Of a DNA stretch of 64,000 nucleotides, positions 56,302 through 64,000 are shown one piece after another. Under the pieces are notes generated by a model, which saw only the letters and a program-made list of their open reading frames with translations, had not been told where the DNA came from and made no database searches. This stretch comes from Helicoverpa zea (taxonomy: Eukaryota > Arthropoda > Insecta > Lepidoptera > Noctuidae): contig NC_061463.1 in NCBI RefSeq assembly GCF_022581195.2, positions 9,734,001 to 9,798,000 on the forward strand, read 5' to 3'. Position numbers and translations under genes: made by a program. Numbering within the stretch: position 1 is the first letter of the stretch; every line of letters begins with the position of its first letter.

Positions 56302-57659
56302 TTATAGTAATGAACCAAAATAATCATTAATTAAATTACTTCGCACTGTTGCATCCCCCACATTTTCTAGACTACTTTGATTCACAACATCGTGTTCATC
56401 TGGCTCACCCACGGGGTAAATGGCTTCAAAATGGTCATCTCGCATATCTATTGCAATATTGTGCAACACTGCACATGCCACTATTACAGCCTGTACACGA
56501 GATACAGATAGCAAAATTTTTTTTGATAAAATAGGGAATCTGTTTTTCCAAACCCCATAGGTTCTTTCTACTACATTTCTGCTTCTTATTTGGGATTCAT
56601 TATACAGATGTTCTGCTGGAGTCATAGGAGTTTGTAGTGGAGTAAGTAGGTATGAAGTATTTTCATATCCTCTATCACCAACAATTACACAGTTTCTAAA
56701 TTCTCCATTTTGAAGTCGTTGCTTTATAAAAGAATTATTAAATATTGTTTGATCATGAGCTGCTCCTGGCCATCTAGCCACTATGTCCAAGATCCTTAAC
56801 TTTGCACTCACTACAGTTTGCACATTAAAAGAAAATTGTGATTTCCTGTTTCTCCATTCTTCTGCATTGTTTCCACCTGAAAATAATGTAAACAGCATTT
56901 ATAAAAACAGCTCAATTTGATCATTTGGTACATAGTTTGACAAATAATCCTTTATTTACATTACCATTCATAGTACCTATTTAATATATATTACCTGGAG
57001 ATTTTATGGGTACATGGGTACAATCGATAGCACCAATAAGCCTTGGGAATTTAGCTATATTGAAAAACTCTTGCTGTATGTCTTCAGTGTTGCTTGGGAA
57101 TTTGATAAACAACCCACGCAATCGTGCAATAGCTTGTGAAACCAGGTAGACAAAGCGACTGGCAGAAGCTTTGCTTACACCAGAGAAATCACCTACTACT
57201 GTAAGAAAGCTTCCCGTCGCGTAAAACCTCAATGTTAACAGTAGACGATTAATTGGCTTTATAGCCAAATTCCTGAAAAAAACATTGGAGTTAGATCAGG
57301 TATAGTTACAGTAGGTATATACAATAGCTAGACGGAGCCGAGACATTATAAGAATACAGGCTGCAGGTTAGGTATATGCTTACTTACCTTTCTGTAGGGA
57401 CAGATATTGCTTTCTCAATAATTGAATACACAAACATCACAGCTTTCTTAGTGAGTCTGAAGCGCGCCCTGAAGTCCGTTTCGTCTAATGTCTCCATATA
57501 GTTTATTCTTTCCCGATACACTGGAGTCTTGCGTGGTATTGTGAGTCTATCGAAATATTCATCAAACTCATCTTCAAGAGTCTCAAAAATGTCCATTGCC
57601 ATTGAAATAGGTATATAATTGTTTAAAACACAACACGAACGAAAGAAAGAAAATGTCAT
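56302..57659 (-). CDS. Harbinger DDE transposase (HARBI1-like)
   Basis: Three exons in phase: 57659-57388, 57272-56995, 56876-56302, giving 374 aa (a shorter start at 57602 is possible). Family size is about 350 aa. Landmarks: helix-turn-helix region LLLTLRFYATGSFLTVVGDF with SGVSKASASRFV, first aspartate in GAIDCTHVPI, second in ARWPGAAHDQTIFNNS, GDRGYENTSYLLTP, and the glutamate in NVVERTYGVWKNRFPIL, followed by HNIAIDM. All three catalytic residues are present. It would cut and rejoin element ends at TWA sites. HARBI1 host proteins are domesticated relatives, but intact terminal repeats here mark a transposon. Confidence 0.9.
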
Positions 57660-57873
57660 TCAATTTTAACTGTCAAACACACTACTTATGTGTCGGATAA
57701 CTGTGCTATTTGCCACTTCAACCGACCCATAACTTATCGCTGACTTTATATGACACATAGCACTATTCGAAAGTCGTGAAACGCAAAAAATGTGTTTATC
57801 CTACAAATAAGTAACAAATAGCTTATTCGGAACTTGTGCAGAACTTATCGGTACATTGTGAAACAGACCCTAA

Positions 57874-58504
57874 GAATACAGAAAATGCAATATATTATGG
57901 CAATTTATAAATAAGATGTGGAATACATTAAAATGTATAAATTCCTTTAAGGAATGCAATTAAAGATGAAGTATATTATGTCAAGAATAATGTATTGTGG
58001 GAATGCTATATTATAATCACATTTGTCGACTAAAGTGTGTAGCAACACTGTAATTAAAATACAAGTGTTGCCATCATGAATAATTAATTTATACATGCAG
58101 ATAGTATAGGTTTAATCATAAAAACAACAATTTCATACAACACTTACAAACTACTAGTAAATAAAAATAACAGAAAAATATATTGCACATTTAACTGTGA
58201 TGTTTTTTCGAAAAATAAAGACCTTAGCACTATTATTTTCATGACAGAAAATCCGAATGATTTTTACGTCATATAAAAACTAAATCGTCATAAATGTCAA
58301 ATATTCCTACTAGGAATGTGATAACAACAACAAATATTGTTTACTTTAATTGTTCTAGTTGTCAGAGCAAAAAAAAACAAAAAATACCTTATACATATAA
58401 CTAAGATGTTTACTTAACTAAACCCTGCCAATTTATATAATGTCAGACAAATTGTTAAATATACATTCAATATTCAAATATTATGCGTATTAGTTAACTA
58501 TAAG
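57874..58504. other. Intergenic or 3' UTR of the phospholipase gene
   Basis: AT-rich, no gene seen; downstream of the phospholipase stop on the minus strand. Confidence 0.4.
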
Positions 58505-58707
58505 CTATGGTTTACGTACCCGTGTAGTTCTATCGTGCAGATCAATTTTTAGATGTTTCTGAAACATAGACAACATGGTGTTTGCACATGAAGTATTCTC
58601 AAAGCAAACTATCATCTTACTTCCAGAGATATGACATAGAAGTCTCATTTCAGGCATGCCTGACGATTCTAGACTGAGTGTCGTCACAAAGTAGTCAACT
58701 AAGACGA
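58505..58707 (-). CDS. Putative C-terminal extension exon of iPLA2-VIA
   Basis: A 66-residue frame (VLVDYFVTTLSLESSGMPEM ... IVCFENTSCANTMLSMFQ ... TTRVRKP) that joins in phase 1 at a GCGAG acceptor. Not recognised as any family. It could be an alternative terminal exon, part of another gene or chance. Confidence 0.35.
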
Positions 58708-59231
58708 CTCGCAATGAAAACTCAAAATCCATTCTCAAATAGTCTATTTTACTTTAAATTAATAAAAATCTCAGCATTTCTGAAAATAATAAGTGTAATA
58801 AATAGGTACTTACGGTCATCCCGAAGCAAGGCAGCGAGTTCATTGACCCTGTCCCTGTGCGCGTACATGTAGGCATGCGCCTCCCACAGCATGGTGACGA
58901 GCACGTCGTCCTGCCGCTCGTCCATCGCCACGTCGCGCGACATCTGCGGCGCGAAGCGGTAGTACGGCACCCCCACCGCGCTGCACCACGCCCGGGCCCG
59001 GTCCACCACGCGGCCGTCTGACTGAGTCGCCTGGGGATTGTATCATGTTTGTTTATATACGGTGGACCGGTAGTACGGCACCCCCACCGGGCTGTAAGAA
59101 TTAAGTAATTTGTACCTGGTCGACCAGTAGACCTCCGATGGCTGATAGTCCCCAAGCCAGTCGCGCAGTGTCCCACAAACTCTCTGGTTTGAACACATCT
59201 ATGTCTTTTAACTTCGATACTGGAATTAGAC
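58505..59231 (-). CDS. iPLA2-VIA: Calcium-independent phospholipase A2 (group VIA), C-terminal exons
   Basis: Exons 59231-59116 and 59030-58814 join in phase and encode VDVFKP-type sequence (DIDVFKPESLWDTARLAWG), then DGRVVDRARAWCSAVGVPYYR and VLVTMLWEAHAYMYAHRDRV. This is the end of the patatin-like lipase region of PLA2G6 (compare the family's RARAWCEMVG and ALWE..IYEHRE). The enzyme hydrolyses the sn-2 ester of membrane phospholipids. The catalytic GxSxG serine, the aspartate and the ankyrin repeats lie on exons to the right, outside the window, beyond an intron of at least 4.7 kb. A last exon at 58707-58505 fits in phase and adds 67 residues, but the human protein ends near the preceding exon, so this tail is uncertain. 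Confidence 0.8.
58814..59030 (-). CDS. iPLA2-VIA: iPLA2-VIA penultimate visible exon
   Basis: Acceptor CAATCCCCAG before ATQSDGRVVDRARAW; donor GACC|GTAAGTACC. 217 nt, GC-rich compared with all surrounding DNA. Confidence 0.85.
59116..59231 (-). CDS. iPLA2-VIA: iPLA2-VIA upstream exon
   Basis: Acceptor TTTATTTCAG; LIPVSKLKDIDVFKP to GGLLVDQ; donor CAG|GTACAA. 116 nt, phase 1 to phase 0. Confidence 0.82.
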
Positions 59232-59464
59232 CTGAAATAAAGAGAAAGAACACATTCGTTATAAATAGCTTTTTATATGATACTGCAGGGAAAATTAATG
59301 TGACTTCTTCGGGTCAAGGCCAACAAATGGGTCAAAGGTTCAATAGTTTGTTAGTATGATAATGTGAACCAATCATCTCAAATATCTCTCAAGAGTAGGC
59401 TAATTCGGTTAAAACCGTTTCAATACCTTGCATTACTTATTTAGAATTTTAGCTTTTTGTTCAT
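59232..59464. other. iPLA2-VIA intron, nothing recognised
   Basis: Short unremarkable intron sequence. The intron continues to the right through a SINE, element E2, RTE and the CR1/jockey-like element to the window end. Confidence 0.5.
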
Positions 59465-59590
59465 ATTTAAATCGTGGTGGCCTAGCGGGTAAAGAACTAG
59501 CCTCTCGAGTATGAGGGTGTGGGTCCGATTCCAGGTCAGGCAAGTACCAATGCAACTTTTCTAAGTTTGTATGTACTTTCTAAGTATATA
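59465..59590 (+). repeat. tRNA-derived SINE, 3'-truncated
   Basis: CGTGGTGGCCTAGCGGGTAAA with B box GGTCCGATTCCAGGTCAGG, ending TTTCTAAGTATATA. Same family as 18324-18709. Confidence 0.75.
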
Positions 59591-59983
59591 CAAATGTTCG
59601 ATGTTTGATCTAGCGACCAAACTGTTGACACGTACATAAACTCACTCTCTGTTTAATTTGTCAGTAATTCAACAAATATTACTTATTAAGTTATTAACAT
59701 CAGTGCTAAGTAGCAAGTTATACCTAGTGCAGTGAATTATTAATAAAAACCTTCGAAAAGTGTTCAAAACTTCAAATTAAAGGTTTTTATACTTCGGCCG
59801 TTCAGAGAATGCGTTCCTGACACCTATCAGTTAGTCACGACTAGTGATGGGCACAACATAACACTGAGTTCGTTACCGTTCCTTCAAAATGAACCGCCGC
59901 ATTATTTTAAGATTATTTTCGTTTTAAATTGGCGGAATCATTTGTTTTATATTTTAGTTATTTAAGTGGAAACCAAAAAAGGT

Positions 59984-61440
59984 CTTCTTCTTCTTTCTCC
60001 TGCCCTGTTCCCAAATATTACTTGGGGTCGGCGCAATATGTCATTTTCTTCCATTTTCCCCTGTCACTCGTCATACTGACACTCACTCCCTTCCTATTCA
60101 TATCATCTTTCAGGCAATCCATCCATCTTTTCTTAGGTCTTCCTCTTCCTCTCCATCCATCTACATTCATACTTAGCACACACTTTGTTGCATGCGTATC
60201 ATCCCTCCTCATTACATGTCCATACCACGACAATCTTCTACTTCTCATCTTTTCTGTAACTGGCGCTACTTTCAGACTTCCTCTAATGTAATCATTCCTC
60301 ACTTTATCCATTCTTGTAACACCACACATCCATCTCAGCATTCTCATTTCTGTTACATGCACTCTCTTCTCGTCCCTCTTTTTCAATGCCCAACACTCCG
60401 ATCCATACAGGACGACAGGTCTAATGACGGATTTGTAAATTTTGCCCTTCAGTTTGAGGGGCATCCGCGGGTCACAAATAGCGCTAGTTACCTGTCGCCA
60501 CTTCATCCATCCAGTATTGATCCGATGCGTAACGTCCCTGTTCACCTCACCGTCACTTTGGACGAGTGAACCAAGGTACCGGAAGTCGGAGCAAACTGGT
60601 AGGGGCATGCCGGCTAGGGTTATGGTCATGGGTCCCGAAATACCGCCAAAATCACAATGCAGGTATTCGGTTTTACTCCTGCTCACCTTTAAACCCACTG
60701 TCTCCAGTCTCAGCCGCCATGCCTCCAGTCTACTCTGGACCTCTGGCCCACTCTCCCCCACCAGAACAATGTCATCGGCGAAAAGCATACACCAGGGTGC
60801 CTCCTCCCGTATATCTGCCGTAAGCGCGTCCATTACAAGCAGGAAGAGATACGGGCTGAGGGCCGACCCCTGATGTAAGCCAACACCTACACTGAAGCTG
60901 GTGGTAGTGCCCGCTGCGGACCGGACTTCTGTACGGCATCTGCCGTACATCGCTCGGATCAACTGCACATACTTCCCTGGTATACCTTTCTCCTCAAGGG
61001 CCCACCACAAAACCTCACGAGGCACCCGGTCATATGCCTTCTCGAGGTCAACGAACACCATATGCAGGTTTTTGTGTGCACCCCTGTACTTTTCGCACAA
61101 TTGGCGAATACAGAATATAGCGTCCGTTGTACTCCGACCAGGCATAAAACCGAATTGATTTCGTGCGATATCACTCTCTTCTCTCAGCCTCCTTTCAATA
61201 ACTTTCTCCCACACTTTCATACTATGTGACATTAGCTTTATTCCTCTATAGTTGTTGCAATTCAACACATCACCCTTGTTCTTAAAAATGGGCACCAGGA
61301 AACTATTGCACCACTCGTCTGGTATAGTTTCCTCTTGCAACAACTTATTGAAGAATAAAGCCAGCCATTTCCATCCATCCATCTTTAATAATTTCCACAC
61401 TTCCACTGGTATTCCATCTGGCCCTATCGCTTTTCCATTT
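59984..61440 (-). mobile_element. 5'-truncated RTE-clade retrotransposon inside E2
   Basis: Flanked by a 12-bp duplication ACCAAAAAAGGT (59972-59983 and 61441-61452). The 3' end is a (GAAGA)n-like tail on the element strand, usual for RTE elements. Endonuclease and 5' UTR are missing. Confidence 0.88.
60018..61440 (-). CDS. RTE reverse transcriptase, N-terminally truncated
   Basis: About 474 codons open to a stop at 60018-60020. Contains KAIGPDGIPVEVWK, IPDEWCNSFLVPIFKNKGD, NYRGIKLMSH, QFGFMPGRSTTDAIFCIRQL, MVFVDLEKAYDRVPRE (first catalytic aspartate), LHQGSALSPYLF and LFADDIVLVGE (catalytic DD), ending in a thumb/C-terminal region with CADPK. The apparent first codons come from the target duplication, so there is no genuine start. 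Endonuclease is absent; the copy cannot move by itself. Confidence 0.88.
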
Positions 61441-62492
61441 ACCAAAAAAGGTAATATTCATATAATAAAATTGTTTTATTTATTCTTTGTTACAAGTACA
61501 TTGAATTGAATGTGCGAACAGAATATTAATCAGACTCCGATTTGCTTGAGGAGGTGGTGTCTTCATCATCATCTTCGCCTACATGTATAATTATATTATT
61601 ATCAATAACAGAATCAATCCTGATATCTCGGTCTAACAAAAGCCGGGTAATCAAATAAAAACAGATCGAAAACACTTGAAAAACGTGGTCTATGCGCACG
61701 AAACGACAACGGACGACTGTTTTAGCGTCACAAAATGGCGGCCCATAACGCCATTTGGGGTTACCATTTTTAATCTAAGTATAAAAATGCGGTTTGGTCA
61801 TAGTTTTATTTTTATATTTCATAAAAGTTATAATTAAGTCTTATAGTCCATTATTTTCCAATTCTTAAAAAGAAAATCAAAACGTATTATTTTATATTAT
61901 AACTGTATAAGAACAGATTACGATACTTGCCTGTTATTTTTAGCACAGCACTACAAAATATAAACCGCTGACATAACCTTGTAATAGCGCAGTATAGATT
62001 TAGAAAAATATTGTTTACCAAGTTATTTGACACTCAGTTTGGCACAAAATTATACCATTCATTGATTATTGATATAATAATGTTGTTTTAATGCTCCTCA
62101 ATTGTTAAAACGGTAAACAACCAGCAAAAATATTTTTATCGTAACTGCAACGCCATTGCAAAGTTACGTCGTCAGTTCAATCGCGACGTGTCAGGAACGC
62201 ATTCTCTGAATGGCCGAACTATAGTGCAAAATATAATAACGAACAAAATATTTGACAACTACCTGGCGAGTAAATGACAATCAGTTTTTTCGCTCGGTGC
62301 AAGTAATTCGCGCGGTTACGTGGAGCGCATAAGGGCGCGTACTGCGTGCGCCTACAATATATGACTCAACCGGTCGCTCGCAGCGGTGATTAAGCAACAC
62401 AGACGCGCCAACGTATTTTACCTACATAATTTTTCTCTTGGAGGACTACACATCTGCTTGCCTTTAAGTGGCACATTATTTTAACAATTAAT

Positions 62493-63563
62493 ATGTCTTC
62501 AAAAGAGGCGAAATGGGGATGTTGTAATACTTTAAATGTTCCTGACGAGAAATCTATAGCGTGCAATACTTGTGGAAAACTTTACCACTACGAATGCGTA
62601 TCACTCACGGAATCTCCTAACAAATCCGCAGTCCCTTGGAAATGTCCCGCTTGCTTAATTTGTTCCTCTAAATCCGGAAAGAAGGACTCAACTCCGATAC
62701 GAAATATTTCTACAACCAGAGGCAATAAAAGAGTGGCCGTGGGCCCTCCATCGCCGTCACTGAAATCACCGTCGCCAGCAAGACAGCAAGGTAACGAGGA
62801 GCTTCAATGCATGATCCAAGAAATAATGGAAAAAGAATTAAATAAAATACTAATTCAATTTAATAAAACGACCGAAAGTACAATCAGCAAGGAATTACAG
62901 AATATCAAAAAAGACATGCAAGAAATTGTAGAATCGATATCATTCATGAATGATAGATTTGAAAAATTTGAAAGTAACTTGCTGTCAACCACAGCACTTG
63001 TTGGGAGACTCGAATCAGAAAATACGGCTCTCAAAAATACCGTCAGCGACCTCACTATGCGTCTCACGAACTTAGAACAACAGTCAAGGTCAAACAACTT
63101 AGAAATTCAATGCGTTCCTGAAAAGAAGACCGAAAATATCTATGAAATTGTTACCAAAATCGGACAGGTTGTGAACTGTAAAATAGAAGAAAAAGACATC
63201 CTACATTGTACCCGTGTGGCTAAAGCTAACCCATCTAACACCCGTCCTCGGTCGATCGTTGTACAACTATCCTCGCCAAAGTTACGAGATCAAATCTTAG
63301 CCTCAACGATAAAATACAATAGGAACTCCAAAGAAAAGCTAAACGCTGAAAACCTGGGATGCATCGGCCACAAAACACCTGTGTACATAGCTGAACATTT
63401 ATGTCCAACCTACAAAGCTCTTCACGCAGCATGCAGGATTAAGGCAAGGGAAAAGGGCTACAAGTACGTATGGGTCAGAAATGGTAAAATTTTCGTAAGG
63501 AAAACAGACGAAGCTGAATCCATACTAATTAGGAGTAATAATAGTCTTTGCAAAATTGTATGA
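62493..63563 (+). CDS. Non-LTR ORF1 protein with PHD finger and coiled coil
   Basis: 356 aa. Residues about 9-57 form a C4HC3-type zinc finger (CCNTLNV...CNTCGKLYHYECVSL...WKCPAC). A Ser/Pro/Lys-rich linker follows, then a coiled coil (about 110-200, with MNDRFEKFE and LVGRLESENTALKNTVSDLT). The last part (NNLEIQCVPEKKTENIYEIV ... RSIVVQLSS ... KYVWVRNGKIFVRK) is the RNA-binding-like domain shared with L1/CR1 ORF1 and with baculovirus FP proteins. It would coat element RNA; the PHD finger may read histone tails. Open throughout. Confidence 0.82.
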   Translation: MSSKEAKWGCCNTLNVPDEKSIACNTCGKLYHYECVSLTESPNKSAVPWKCPACLICSSKSGKKDSTPIRNISTTRGNKRVAVGPPSPSLKSPSPARQQGNEELQCMIQEIMEKELNKILIQFNKTTESTISKELQNIKKDMQEIVESISFMNDRFEKFESNLLSTTALVGRLESENTALKNTVSDLTMRLTNLEQQSRSNNLEIQCVPEKKTENIYEIVTKIGQVVNCKIEEKDILHCTRVAKANPSNTRPRSIVVQLSSPKLRDQILASTIKYNRNSKEKLNAENLGCIGHKTPVYIAEHLCPTYKALHAACRIKAREKGYKYVWVRNGKIFVRKTDEAESILIRSNNSLCKIV

Positions 63564-63595
63564 TAATATTCTATTCTTTTTTTTTTAAACAGTGC

Positions 63596-64000
63596 ATGCT
63601 TAAAGATTTACATAATATAAAATTCACTCGTTTAAAACTATTCTACCAGAATTGCAGAGGTCTTCGAACAAAAACACATAACTTTTATTGTAATCTCTCT
63701 TGTTCAAATTACGATAATCTTAACAGAAACGTGGTTAAACTGTAGTGTGTCCGACGGCGAGCTATTTGACGACAGATACATAGTTTATAGGCGAGATAGG
63801 GAATCGTCTGGATTTGACAACAACAATAAAAATGGAGGTGGTGTATTGATAGCCGTCTCTAAGAAAATTAGTTCGAGGCGTATTGAATCATTTCAAAGTA
63901 ACTGTGAAGACCTCTGGGTTACAATAGATGTATCAAGTAACAATGTATCAAGTCAAGTTGCCCTCTGTGCTGTATACCTCCCGCCACCTGTATCTATTAC
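63596..64000 (+). pseudogene. Non-LTR ORF2 endonuclease start, frameshifted
   Basis: From ATG 63596 the frame reads LFYQNCRGLRTKTHNFYC, then breaks at about 63713. In the next frame ILTETWLNCSVSDGELFDD, RYIVYRRDRES and NGGGVLIAVSKKI run to base 64000. QNCRGL and LTETWL are the first catalytic blocks of the exonuclease-endonuclease-phosphatase domain. Loss of two bases near TACGATAATC explains the shift. Confidence 0.75.

Larger units (their letters stand above)
54231..57870. mobile_element. Complete PIF/Harbinger DNA transposon (3640 bp)
   Basis: Inverted ends GGGTCTGTTTCAGAATGTA (left) and, on the complement, GGGTCTGTTTCACAATGTA (right); TAA at 54228-54230 and 57871-57873 is the exact 3-bp duplication of this superfamily. 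The two expected genes converge: a Myb/SANT-like accessory protein (plus) and a DDE transposase (minus). Both are open across all predicted introns, so the copy may be autonomous. Further GAAACGCAA-type motifs sit inside each end as possible binding sites. Confidence 0.92.
59790..62221 (-). mobile_element. Element E2, second copy of the 964-bp TA-duplicating element, split by RTE
   Basis: TA at 59788-59789 and 62222-62223. Ends TACTTCGGCC... and ...GGCCGAACTA, in reverse orientation to E1. Removing the RTE insert and one 12-bp target duplication leaves about 963 bp, equal to E1. The cargo frame and YY1-like motif are the same as in E1 as far as I can compare. Confidence 0.88.
62280..64000 (+). 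mobile_element. CR1/jockey-like non-LTR retrotransposon, 5' part
   Basis: GC-rich 5' leader (about 62280-62492), ORF1 with PHD finger, then ORF2 starting an apurinic endonuclease domain and running off the window. The exact 5' end is uncertain; E2 ends at 62221-62223. Confidence 0.75.

Noticed and set aside
58754..59176. 140-codon arginine-rich minus frame
   Set aside because: Off-frame reading of the GC-rich iPLA2-VIA exon.
60192..61158. Several plus-strand frames of 85-143 codons
   Set aside because: Shadows of the RTE reverse transcriptase on the minus strand.

Overview
The window is nuclear DNA of a moth, most likely a noctuid-type lepidopteran. The evidence is AT-rich sequence with long introns, GT-AG eukaryotic gene structures, and repeats typical of Lepidoptera: tRNA-derived SINEs with a 3' tail ending in GGATGATGATG, a dispersed repeat running from AGGGTTCCGTA to CACTTGGCCGG, and RTE, copia and PIF/Harbinger elements. 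The family placement is an inference from repeat style. Nothing here is bacterial or viral.

The host genes are a small cluster of cueball-type receptors plus the end of a phospholipase gene. Cueball-type proteins have a signal peptide, LDL-receptor class B (YWTD) repeats, EGF-like domains and a membrane segment. Three paralogues are visible. Gene A (minus) shows only its 64-nt signal-peptide exon at 2793-2856, and the rest lies left of the window. Gene B (minus, exons between 18084 and 6191) is complete at 459 aa. It keeps three EGF domains, has decayed YWTD motifs, and stops before any membrane segment. Gene C (plus, exons between 22716 and 50449) is complete at 594 aa with membrane segment and cytoplasmic tail, and is the likely cueball orthologue. 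A and B are in tandem; B and C are head to head with about 4.6 kb between start codons. All three first coding exons are exactly 64 nt and end in phase 1, and exon 3 is exactly 657 nt in both B and C. The last coding exons of a minus-strand calcium-independent phospholipase A2 (iPLA2-VIA/PLA2G6 type) lie at 59231-58505, convergent with gene C.

Most of the remainder is transposable elements, many nested. 1-2343: end of a non-LTR retrotransposon ORF, in intron 1 of gene A. 3964-6012: old Harbinger-like element carrying another element. 9095-15754: nearly full copia element (LTRs differ at one site) in intron 1 of gene B, itself hit by a 964-bp element (E1). 54231-57870: a complete PIF/Harbinger element with perfect TAA duplications and both proteins open. 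59790-62221: second copy of the 964-bp element (E2), interrupted by a 5'-truncated RTE retrotransposon. 62280-64000: 5' end of a CR1/jockey-like non-LTR element with a PHD-finger ORF1 and frameshifted ORF2.

The most unusual mobile system is a TA-duplicating family with four copies here: two 227-bp miniatures (M1, M2) and two longer ~964-bp forms (E1, E2). All share one arm and switch to different sequence at the same junction. The long forms carry a promoter-like segment and an open frame ending in an acidic tail, and have no recognisable transposase. The most biologically interesting host feature is the cueball expansion, with one copy apparently converted to a soluble secreted protein.
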